The position numbers were made by a program, and so were the translations under genes. This document shows positions 55,491-64,000 of a stretch of 64,000 nt of DNA, in pieces (positions within the stretch are counted from its first letter, which is position 1; the number at the start of each line of letters is the position of its first letter). The notes beneath the pieces were generated by a model, which was given only the letters and a program-made list of their open reading frames with translations, was not told where the DNA came from and did not search any database. Origin of the DNA: Tretioscincus oriximinensis (taxonomy: Eukaryota; Chordata; Lepidosauria; Squamata; Gymnophthalmidae). The stretch is taken from contig JAJVDF010000002.1 of assembly GCA_022410635.1 (NCBI GenBank), positions 7,325,105-7,389,104 of the forward strand, given 5' to 3'.

Positions 55491-55624
55491 AGCAATGACA
55501 TTTACATCCATTGAGAAGGAGCTATTGCTAATATAGCAAGAATTTAAAAGTTCAAGTTGGATAAGGAAGATGAAAACTGGATGGAAGGAGGGAGTTTTAA
55601 AAATGGAAGGATTCCTAAGAAGAG

Positions 55625-55672
55625 GAGACCTTCGGGTTTAGGGCGGAGTATAAGTATAAATAAATAATAAAT
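55625..55672 (+). mobile_element. L2-type tail only
   Basis: GAGACCTTCGGGTTTAGGGC, GGAGTATAAGTATAAATAAA: the last ~50 bases of an L2 end. Confidence 0.7.
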
Positions 55673-55678
55673 AAATAA

Positions 55679-55918
55679 CATAGGGACATAAGAGAAGCCC
55701 ATCTAGTTTTGCATTCTGTCTCACACAGTGGCCAGCAGGGAAACAGAATAAGGCAATTCCCTGCAAATGCTANTTCAGGAACACTATTTATATCATTGTC
55801 TAATCCTTTCTTAAACCTATCCAAGCTGCAAGCTACCACCACCTCTTCTAGAAGCAAATTCCATAGGTCAATGACCCTCTGATTAAAAAAAATACTTTCC
55901 TTTGTCTGTTTTATATTG
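55679..55918 (-). mobile_element. L3-type LINE 3' region
   Basis: CATAAGAGAAGCCCATCTAG, GCATTCTGTCTCACACAGTG, AAACCTATCCAAGCTGCAAG, CCACCTCTTCTAGAAGCAAA, AATGACCCTCTGATTAAAAA. A reverse-strand 107-codon frame at 55615-55938 is the degraded ORF2 end. Confidence 0.8.
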
Positions 55919-56164
55919 TTCAAATGAAAAGTCCACAATATAAATATTGAATTTATTTATTTACAGTATATTCCACCAGGCATTACGATATTTATTAAAA
56001 ATTGACACTAAATTAATATGCGTGGGTTAATGGCACTAGAAGTGTCTCTGTGTATTCGCTATTCTTTTCTGAAAACAGGCCATTAAGAAGATACATTGAA
56101 TGTTTTGGCTTCTCTTATCTAATATAAATAAATTGTTCCCAACCTGCTATTGAATTTTAAATGA

Positions 56165-56212
56165 CACTTTATTTATTTATTTATACCCCACCCCATACCC
56201 GAAGGTATGATC
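56165..56212 (-). mobile_element. L2-type tail only
   Basis: ACTTTATTTATTTATTTATA and CCCCACCCCATACCCGAAGG, the complement of an L2 end. Confidence 0.7.
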
Positions 56213-56884
56213 CTTGATAACACACAAAATTCAAAGCAGTAATTGTGTTTGTCTGGATCAGAAAGCAAGGCGGTCTAGTAATACTTTAATGATCAAATTT
56301 AAAAGTAAGTGTAGAAAGGGCCTTTGTTCAAATAAACCATTTTCATTTGCTACCAGAAATTTCATGGAAATGCTCTGTTTGCCACTGCAGGCAGAACTGT
56401 TTTGGCAAATTTGTTGTAAGAAAGGCAAAGCCAAGCCAAGCCACACTGACCCCTCTAGTCTGGCAGTCTGTTCTCAGTGCAGTCAGCTGGATGCCTATAG
56501 GAGGNTTAAGTCATAGGACAGGAACACAACAGGATTTCAGCAATTGCAAATCCAAAGATCGGCATTCATGATACTGGAGGAAGTTTTCATGAGCATAATT
56601 ATTGGTCATTGAAGCTGTTTGTTTCATGTATCTTTCTAACCCCTTTTTAAAGCTACTGTCCATTATTGGGAGAGACTCTGGCCCTTACTCTACCAGCCCT
56701 TACTCTAGAAAATATGGCCTTGAGTAGGAATCTCCATCGGCAAGCTAGTGCAGTCTTCAAGAGGCCCAGGGTGGCGTCTCCAGAAGCATACACACTACCA
56801 GTGCTAGGAATCACACAAAAATCTTGTACATTTTGTGAGGTGCTTCATTCTCGTACGAAGTGTGGTCCCTCACTCAGAAATGTA
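56213..56884. other. Unassigned sequence
   Basis: Overlapping frames at 56214-56516 and 56347-56571 have no domain. Confidence 0.35.
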
Positions 56885-57085
56885 TGAGGGAGGNAACATG
56901 GCCAGGAGTGACATCAAGTGACAAATGATGCCACTTCCGGTCTCTGCTTCCATGAATGGTCCCCAGAGTGATGACCCGCCCCAAAAGTCATATTGCAATT
57001 TTTTTTAAGTGGAGAACTCCAAACGTGTGACATCTGGGGGGTCCTGCTACAAGTTTACTGGGCAGAAAACTCTCAGGACTTCACA
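56885..57085 (-). repeat. Dispersed repeat G, copy 2
   Basis: The complement opens GTCCTGAGAGTTTTCTGCCC and carries CCGGAAGTGGCATCATTTGT and GATGTCACTCCTGG, matching 36428-36660 in reverse. Confidence 0.55.
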
Positions 57086-57169
57086 CAACTCATATCTATT
57101 ACAGTATAAAATCCAGAACAAGGGCTAGAAGAAAGTGGCTGTGTTTTTTAAAAAATATATTGAGATGTG

Positions 57170-57318
57170 AGAGCCAGNCCAGTCATCCGCTGGATGATCG
57201 TAGGCCAGTCACAGTTCTTCAGAGAGGTGTCTTTTGTGATGTGAAGATTATGTAAGCCACTTTCATTTCCTTAAGATTGAGAACAGCAGGGGGAAAAATC
57301 AGCTTCTCCTCTTCTTCA
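57170..57318 (+). mobile_element. Squamate SINE, internally deleted
   Basis: GAGCCAGNCCAGTCATCCGC, GGCCAGTCACAGTTCTTCAG, GTCTTTTGTGATGTGAAGAT, TATGTAAGCCACTTTCATTT, with a CTCCTCTTCTTC end. The A/B-box part is mostly deleted. Confidence 0.7.
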
Positions 57319-58049
57319 TAATCACACACATATATTTTAATCCCCATTGTAATTTAGCATTGTAATTACCACTAGGCTACAGTTTGAATCTATTCACATG
57401 CTCAGCTTGCTCCAAAATGTAAACATAGTCTGAGAAACAGATTACTAGAATTAGCTCTAGAAATCTAGAGTTGTAATAGGACTTAGAGGATCTTCTAAAT
57501 TACGGATATTAATTCAGACTATCCTTCAGAATGTAAAATGATCATCCACTTGGCCCTGGTAAGCATTTTCCACTTAAACAGACATCATCATTAATCAAAC
57601 TCTATTGCATAGAGGTGACTTAGCGTTTTCCTCCTTTCTTAAAGTCATTCCATGCCTCACACAAACTAATAGGCAGAACTGGAGAACAAATTAGAGGGGG
57701 CAGTGACCTTGTTGATTTGTCATTTTGTATTTGTTTCGTATGGAGTGGGTAGGCGCTTGGAGATTCCTGCGCCTTTGGAAATCCTAGACTCTCACTGTAA
57801 ACAACTTTCAGATGAGATGGTTCTGCTCTATTTAGGCACAAAGTGGCTTGCCCGTGACGTGACCCTCCCTTCTTACCCGCCCAGGGCAAAGGATTATGCA
57901 GTAACACCAGTTCATTCTGGAATTCAGCTACTAAAGTTAATTCACCTAAGCATAGGCCTACGATTATTGTGTATTAGGAGGANCAGTCCAAAATCTGGAG
58001 TAGGGAGCCCTTGCTAAAGCAGAAAGATGTGAGAAGGTGACAGCAGGGG
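57319..58049. other. Unassigned sequence
   Basis: Frames at 57620-57907 (-) and 57703-58017 (+) overlap on opposite strands without a domain. Confidence 0.35.
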
Positions 58050-58140
58050 CTTTTGTAGACACATACTTCTTCAGATGCATGTGAAAACTCACACTGCCTA
58101 CCTTTTTCTTGATCCTTAGTCTCTAAAGTGCTATGTGACC
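58050..58140 (+). repeat. Dispersed repeat F, copy 5
   Basis: TTTTGTAGACACATACTTCT, GTGAAAACTCACACTGCCTA, CCTTAGTCTCTAAAGTGCTA. Confidence 0.55.
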
Positions 58141-58263
58141 CCTTGGGTAATATTAATTCTGAGAAAATATTAATTCATCTGTAGTGTACAAAAATGACAG
58201 ACTGAATTAATATTATTGGTAAAAAGCAGCCTATCCTAGGCCCTGTCTTAAATTCATCTCTAA

Positions 58264-58717
58264 CATGCATGGAATGGATAGGGTGAATAAAGAAAAAATG
58301 TTTTCTCTATCGTACAACATTAGGACCAGAGGGCACTCCTTGAAGCTGATGGGCAGAAAAGTGAGAACAGACAAAANGAAATATTTTTTTCACCCAGAGG
58401 GTCATCAGCCTGTGGAATTTACTTCCAGAAGAGGTGGTGGTAGGTAACAGCTTGGATAGCTTCAAGACAGGTCTAGACAGGTTTATGGGCACCAAGGGTA
58501 TAAATGGGTATTAGGATGGATGTCTGGATGCTGCCTCCAGGATGGCGCAACAGGCAGTACTCCTGAAATACCAGTTACAGGGAGTCATGAACAGATGCAT
58601 ATTTTGCCTTCTGTTCATACTGATTAGGTGCATCTGATGGGGCTCTTGTATGGGTCAGAATGCTGGACTAGATGGGCTGTGGCCTGATCCAGTATGGCTC
58701 TTCTTATATTTTTATGT
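58264..58717 (+). mobile_element. L3-type LINE 3' end
   Basis: The frame at 58265-58447 has HGMDRVNKEKMFSLSYN and GHSLKLMGRKVRTDK, then a shift before the LLPEE-like end. The 3' UTR closes CTGATCCAGTATGGCTCTTC, TTATATTTTTATG. 5'-truncated; moderately old. Confidence 0.85.
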
Positions 58718-59695
58718 GTATAAGGTCAATACTCAATGCTCAAAAAAGCTTTCTAAAATAAACAAATCTCAACATTTAAAATATATATAGTTTATTAAAA
58801 TAAAAAGAAACAAATTACACAAGCAGTTATAAAACAAAGAAGTACATCCATATGGACATTTTTATTTCAAACTACGTTGAAGGGTTCAGTACTTAGATTC
58901 AAAAGTTTCAAAAAACAAATGAAAAAGGTCCAACACAAGCATATTCAAAAACAGAATGATATTCCTAAAAAACAATAATGTCCCAAAACCAACATAGCTG
59001 GCAACAAACCATCAAAAAGATACTACATAAGATATAGCAAACAGGATACAAGATGGGTACCATAATGAATTCAGAAGACTAGGTTTAACATACACACCCC
59101 TTGACCATTAGCCAGAGGATACCAATTTTCCAATGAAGTTCCAAGTTGTGTTAAACCTTCCAGGGTGAGAGTAAAAAGAACCCCATTTAACCAAATGGCG
59201 CAATTAATTATTATCTCTTCAAATTCCTTGCAGTTGAACACAACCTTGGTACTTCTTGACACCAATTAGACACTTGTGTTCCCATAGTAACAACAAAACT
59301 TAAATACAGATTACGTTAAGATCCCTTCTACACTTTGGAGTAAAACCCAAAATGGGGTGTAAATCCGGCATAGCACATTCCCCTTTCTGTTCACATTAGT
59401 TCAAAACCCCATACGGGTCCGCACAAACGACAAGGAAGTCGCTATCGTGCATGTCAATCAGCTGCGATTTCGCAAACCTGGCTGGCCTGCTGTATCCAGG
59501 CCCCACGACAGCACACCACACACGGGGGTTCTGGCAGCTTCCCGTTGGAAGAAGAAGTATTTATTGCTGATGTCTGGAACCCGGGAGAACAGTGCAAGCT
59601 CCATTGCCTTGCGTGGCGGGGGCATCATGATGATTCTACCAACCTATTAGGAGAACCTTATGTGGAAGCAGCTTAAGGCACAAAATGGATTCTCT
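58718..59695. other. Unassigned sequence (~1 kb)
   Basis: 58740-59060 is A/T-rich. A reverse-strand 64-codon frame (59071-59265) has no domain. 59400-59640 is GC-richer and non-repetitive. No exon claim. Confidence 0.35.
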
Positions 59696-60072
59696 CAGCT
59701 TCTGCAAAATAAGGTTAAGATTGGCTCTGGCATCTGCAATTAGTCTTCAGATACCAAGCTTAAAGGCACCTGTTTCTACAAGCACACGATCAGCTAGTTC
59801 TATAGGCTCATCATGAATAACTTCCATATACAAAAATCCATGCGGGTACATTTTACACACGATAGAATTTCCTTTGAAAAAGGAAGCTGGCGATGTACTA
59901 TGAGATGTTTGATCCGGCCCTAAACAAGTTGCTTTTGCTGCAAACATTTCCATATGCTCAGCTGGCTCTGTTTCAGTGTGAGACAGTTGATGTGGAGGGA
60001 AAAATAAAACATGTCAGATATACTGTGTACAATGAAACATTCATTACGCTCTTCGTCAGCTTCTGCAAAATA
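59696..60072 (-). other. 345-bp block between perfect 16-bp direct repeats, with a protein-like frame
   Basis: CAGCTTCTGCAAAATA occurs at 59696-59711 and again at 60057-60072. The block between holds a reverse-strand frame (59747-59953, extendable upstream past HTETEPAEHMEMFAAKA) ending ..ELADRVLVETGAFKLGI; after one stop the same frame goes on about 36 codons. Composition looks like real protein but I do not know the family. On the reverse strand each repeat copy reads TATTTTGCAG|AAGCTGA, like a 3' splice site. A retro-insertion, duplicated exon, or decayed mobile element are all possible. Confidence 0.3.
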
Positions 60073-61185
60073 TTATTTTATACTTTCTGTCATGTCATTT
60101 TTATTTTTGTTTTTGCTTGGCTGTTAACTTGCATTTTATTNTGAAACGTATTAGCATGCCAGCTATCCCCTACATTTTTTTGATTATGGCTGATAGCAAT
60201 CAGGGTAATTTTACTGCCAATAATAATGATGCCAGAAATAACATAATCTAATAGCATGTGGTTTAGGTCTTGTTTATAACTTTTCTCTACATTATATGCA
60301 ATGAACACATAAATAGCTAATATTTAAAGACTTGGACCAACTTTTAACGAATGTTGACGTTACTTGAGCGCAATTTGACGGAACTTATTCTTGCATGGAA
60401 TTGTGTAATGAAACAAATGGCTTCATTTTTCTATATTTCTTTTATAGCCATTTTATTACAGCATTCTGAGAGCTACCATGCTCCCCTTAATCTATTCTAG
60501 TTAGCAGGGGTGAGATGGGAGAGTAGAAAACCCAGACTACAATTGCAAAGACTAATCAGAGATAAATTTTGCCACTTAAATGGAAAACAAAACCAGGTCT
60601 GAAAATTCTTATCATCACTGGTGGGAGCTGAATAAGACACAAACTAGCTGATGGGGCCTGGTTCATTCATTTTTCTTTCTTCTTTTAAAATTCAAATTAG
60701 GTCCATCCAGATATGTTGTTTAGTTTCACTATTTCTTATTATTCCACAAATTGCAACTTCACTCTCATGTATCTTTATGTATTCCCGTCGCTCCATCCAG
60801 GAGCCAATGAAATTTGACTTGCTTCCAATCTTGGCAGATTTCTTTCCTGCTCTCACGAGTGCACACCATACGGAGGCATTATAACGTGAACACGAAAGAA
60901 CATGCTACGAAACCAGGACAGAAGTAATAGCAGGAAAAACTGCTTAAATTGATGTTTATAGCTTTTGCATTTCTGAACCTGCTTGGTAGTAGAACACAAA
61001 TTATTTGTGAAGACACTATCATAGCATGACAGATATCCTGTTTGGATAGGGTCTTAGTGTACTACATAAGTTTTATACACTTTCAAAGGATGTGTCCACA
61101 TTGGACTCCATGGATATATTCCCTAGTTGACCTGTAAGTCTTTAGGGTTGGAAGACACTGTCTCTAGCTACAGAAATGACTTAAG
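60073..61185. other. Unassigned sequence; possible conserved block at 60130-60320
   Basis: Words such as GGCTGATAGCAATCAGGGTA and GCCAATAATAATGATGCC in a stretch without repeat marks hint at a conserved element; otherwise nothing. Confidence 0.3.
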
Positions 61186-61360
61186 TAGGCTGACCAGATG
61201 ACCCCTTTTTTTGGGGGGGGGGGTGAAAACCCGGTTATGGGGTGTTTCCCAGTTTTTTCTAAGGAAAATTTGTTTTTAATTTTTTTTTCTCAGAAAAAAC
61301 CAGGAGGCACCCCCAAAATGGGTTTTATACCCCCCCTAAAGGGGTCATCTGGTCAGCCTA
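61186..61360. mobile_element. Fold-back element, family C, copy 2
   Basis: Perfect inverted ends TAGGCTGACCAGATGACCCC. The arms continue with G/C runs, AAAACCCGGTTATGGGGTG against CACCCCCAAAATGGGTTTT, and CAGTTTTTTCTAAGG against CTCAGAAAAAACCAGG. About 80 bp per arm with a short T/A-rich loop. TA at both edges. No protein. Confidence 0.9.
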
Positions 61361-62216
61361 TAAATAAGTCACCTTCTGTCTGGGTGGATTCTGTGTGAAT
61401 GTAGCCTCAGAAGACACTTTCAGTTAAGCATGGTTTGAGAATTTCCCTTATGCATGTTTTGGTGCCAAGGTTAGAGGTTAGAGGATGAAGCCAGATCATC
61501 CTTGATTTCATCTTTTGGGCCAGGATTCATTTTTCTTCCTCTTTGAAGAGTGAAGAGAAAATTCCTGCATATAATTTTGTACAGTTTTAATATTGGATTG
61601 CTTCAGGCTTTTTCATGTTTTCTTTAAGAAATGGTCACTGGAAACCATTCCTATGCACCCACTGGGGGGAATGTTTCCTTCCTTTTCTCAGGCAGAAGCA
61701 TTTGTTCTCCTAGTGCTGTAGCAGGAAGTGTGAAGGCCACATGTCTGGTTGCCCTTCCCCTTATAGTCATTTATACATTCGTAGGGTGAAAACATTTAAT
61801 CCGACAAGGAGTTGTGTCAGTCACACAGAACACAGAAGGAATAGAATAAACTTCCTGCAGGAATTGTGTCTGGACACAGGACTAATTGTGGACTTCTTAT
61901 ACACAGTTCACATGAGACATGTTTATTGTAAATGTAAGTCTGATTTTGGGGCGATTAGAGAATAATGGAGCAATTAGCAGTGCAGAAGCATCATTCCAAC
62001 TACTTGTCCAGATTAATGGAAGAATCAGTCTAAGATGGGTATGTGATGTGCTGCAGATTAATTCTATGAGCTGTGGCATTACAATCCATGGGGCATCTTG
62101 GTAAGATGTTATCACTGTAAACTTTAGTTTTTCTTTATTGACTTATAATTGTTAACACCTGTTTCTATTAAAGTAAGTAAACAGTTGTAAGATATAAACT
62201 AAAGCAAATCAATAAC
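61361..62216. other. Unassigned sequence
   Basis: Opposed frames at 61897-62115 (-) and 61919-62104 (+) without a domain; nothing else. Confidence 0.35.
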
Positions 62217-62424
62217 TAGGCTGACCAGATGACCCCTTTTGGGGGGGTTGAAAACCCAGTTTTTGGGTGCCTCCCGTTTTTTTCTGAGGAAAAAGAATTA
62301 AAAAACAAAAACTTTTTTGAAAAAATATCTTTTTTTGAAAAAAAATTCCTCAGAAAAAACTGGGAGGAACCCCAAAACTGGGTTTTCAANCCCCCCCNAA
62401 AAAAGGGGTCATCTGGTCAGTCTA
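62217..62424. mobile_element. Fold-back element, family C, copy 3
   Basis: Ends TAGGCTGACCAGATGACCCC and GGGGTCATCTGGTCAGTCTA (one change). Arms as in copy 2, with a longer A/T loop that itself contains TTTTTTGAAAAAATATC-type short inverted pieces. Only ~860 bp from copy 2, in the same region. Confidence 0.9.
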
Positions 62425-63170
62425 GACTCACACATTCCGTATATAGATTTTATTTTCTGGTTTTGTACAAATGCATGAAATTGATTTTTTTCCTTCAACA
62501 GCTTGTAACCCATATAAACCAGTGTGTATAGTTTTCATATGTATGGCATCTGCGTAACTATGCACCCCTTGTATATAATAGATGGACAAGAATGTGTCAA
62601 TAGGAAAACCACAGATGTTTTGGCTTGTGTACAAACAAAAAGGTTTATTTATCTGCTGTTCATGGGGACTGAAAAGTGAAAATCTGTAAAAATTGAAAAG
62701 CTGTATGTAGAGAAATCTTAACAGAAAAAACCTGTTCACTATTCTTAAAATATGCTCCAAATTGATTTTCAGTCAACTTTTTATCCTATCCGTGATCTGA
62801 TGATAGCTCGAACTTTACAAGCCATTGGTCCATCATATGGTGCAACAGAAGAGGATGCAGCCAAGTTACAAATCCTGACCATGGTGACATGGCCTGCTGT
62901 TACAAAATGCCAGGAATACCATCCCAAGTCTCAATCAAAGAACATAGGCTGAGAGTTGCTTTACCAATGTTAGAGCAAGAGCACTGACATCTTTGTTTAC
63001 TATAGACTGTTGGCCATCCTTGTTAGCTCTTTCCACGCACCCAGTATTTCCATTATCCATGATTAATTGGAATGTAAGGTATGGACTGTGATGTTTTATG
63101 GTAAGCTGAGAACTGTTTGAGATTTTTGTGAGACATGGAAGAATGGAACTGTCCTGAGATATTTCTTATT
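62425..63170. other. Unassigned sequence with a 66-codon frame
   Basis: The frame at 62752-62952 (+) includes RTLQAIGPSYGATEEDAAKL, protein-like in composition and outside known repeats. I do not recognise it. It may be a decayed transposase piece linked to the mariner-like end at 63171. Confidence 0.25.
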
Positions 63171-63198
63171 CTTGCTTTCGTACCGAGGTTTAACTGTA
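63171..63198 (-). mobile_element. Possible mariner-like element end
   Basis: Complement TACAGTTAAACCTCGGTACG: a TA followed by CAGTTAAACCTCGGTAC, similar in style to the ends at 44611-44941. The partner end was not found, so only one edge is supported. Confidence 0.4.
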
Positions 63199-63786
63199 TT
63201 TTGATATCACTACAATAAACAAAAACATGCTTTGTTGTTATTTGGTTTTATTCTTGGTTTCCTGCGTATGTTTGTGATTCTGACAGTTATGCTCTCAAAC
63301 TTTAAATCAATAACAAATTACAATTTTCTATTGCAGCCCAGAATATATATTAAACATGCTATCCCTACTTCATTCTCATAGTCCTATTCTACTTAAGCTT
63401 TTCAAACAAATAGCAATTCTGTGCACCATTATCAACTTGAATGTGGGACAGAGTTGTCACACTTCTGAGGTTGCCATTCTTGGGGGGTAAATGGCAGGAG
63501 AAGTTGGTGAGAGCAAGGAGAAGCACCGGTATGGGGGAGACGGTGTATGAGGTTCCTAACATATATAATTCTATGTACATATAGATTATACGTACCTGAG
63601 GTAAATTGTGTATATAGCTGTTACTGTTGGACTGTATTTGAACTTGATTGAATCCTGGGTATTTTTCCCTGGGATTTTGGAGGGAAAACATGCTTCTGCA
63701 AGAATTGTATATAGTTGCAAGAGTTTTGGCAGGAAGTATTGGTTGCAGTGATTGGCTGGTATACGGTATATAAGGCGCTCCTTATA
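63199..63786. other. Unassigned sequence with a promoter-like spot
   Basis: 63731-63775 has two ATTGG (reverse CCAAT) words and GGTATATAAGGCGC, a TATA-like box, but no gene follows; the LINE at 63787 starts 14 bp after the box. Confidence 0.3.
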
Positions 63787-64000
63787 TAGAGGGTAGTATT
63801 AAATGGACAGTTCTCTGAGTGGAAAGAGGTAAGAAGTGGGGTACCCCAGGGATCTGTACTGGGACCCTTGCTTTTCAATATATTTATAAATGATCTGGAT
63901 GCCGAGGTAAATAGTGAAGTAGCCATGTTTGCTGGTGACACTAAACTGTTCAGGGTAGTGAAAACTGAAAATGATTGTAAGGCACTCCAGAGGGATCTAT
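63787..64000 (+). mobile_element. L3-type LINE, RT region, nearly identical to 30686-30899
   Basis: Over ~214 bp only four bases differ from the copy at 30.7 kb, so both are recent. It starts abruptly inside the RT domain (5' truncation) and runs off the window. It has SGVPQGSVLGPLLF, but the catalytic FADD box reads FAGD here (GAT to GGT), which would inactivate the enzyme. A preceding Lys is Met. Confidence 0.9.

Noticed and set aside
58718..59060. 3' UTR of a host gene on the reverse strand, from AATAAA-like words
   Set aside because: A/T-rich sequence gives such words by chance, and no convincing upstream coding exon joins to it.
61198..61398. A 66-codon frame, and the similar one at 62229-62531
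   Set aside because: Both lie in the fold-back elements and repeat the same hairpin sequence.

Overview
The window reads as a gene-poor stretch of a lizard or snake (squamate) genome. I found no exon of a host gene that I can name, and no tRNA, rRNA or CRISPR array. The repeat content points to a squamate: tRNA-headed SINEs ending in AAAGCGG..TATAAGAACC + (TTC)n tails, a decayed BovB/RTE LINE, and many L2, CR1-type and L1 LINE fragments together with several DNA-transposon MITE families. Every reading frame over about 100 codons that I can explain is a broken retrotransposon, a low-complexity tract or a chance frame. Species identity and all family labels come from reading the sequence, not from a search.

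Layout. 0-9 kb: a LINE tail, a GTGCAC-type MITE (892-1291), an L1 (2690-3530), a SINE with an L2-like tail (5465-5726), a palindromic MITE (5950-6112), an L2 (6820-7377), and an L3-type LINE (7385-8420) split by a GC-rich, G-quadruplex-prone inverted element. 9-20 kb: L1 copies with target-site duplications at 8966-9415 and 15770-16416, old L2, L3 and CR1 pieces, two more GTGCAC MITEs, and the first fold-back element (19780-19956). 20-30 kb: an L2 tail, a hAT-like end, an unclassified LINE (23430-24405), two SINEs, another fold-back element (26577-26724), and about 3 kb of plain DNA.

30-40 kb is the densest part. An L2 is split by an L3-type LINE and followed by a long L3-type copy with a 333-codon open frame (30300-31850). 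A mariner-like MITE holds an L1 and an L2 tail (32355-33396). A BovB remnant (34595-35300) and a 2-kb L2 (38350-40340) follow. 40-50 kb holds a MITE nested in a MITE (44576-45056), a solo LTR (45209-45693), an endonuclease-bearing L3-type fragment (46255-47125), and several A/T-rich single-copy-looking blocks that could be conserved non-coding elements. 50-64 kb holds a long relative of the fold-back family (50348-50892), CR1, L2 and SINE pieces, a 330-bp polypyrimidine tract, two more fold-back copies, and at the right edge an L3-type copy about 98% identical to the one at 30.7 kb.

No set of genes here works together as a pathway. The biology is transposon history: four LINE clades (L2, CR1/L3, L1, RTE), SINEs that borrow LINE tails, and palindromic DNA elements. 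The best candidates for something undescribed are the TAGGCTGACCAGATGACCCC fold-back family, the 42-bp tandem repeat inside the nested mariner-like element, the GTGCAC MITE family, and the SINE head fused to an L2 tail. I did not find a new gene-encoded system.
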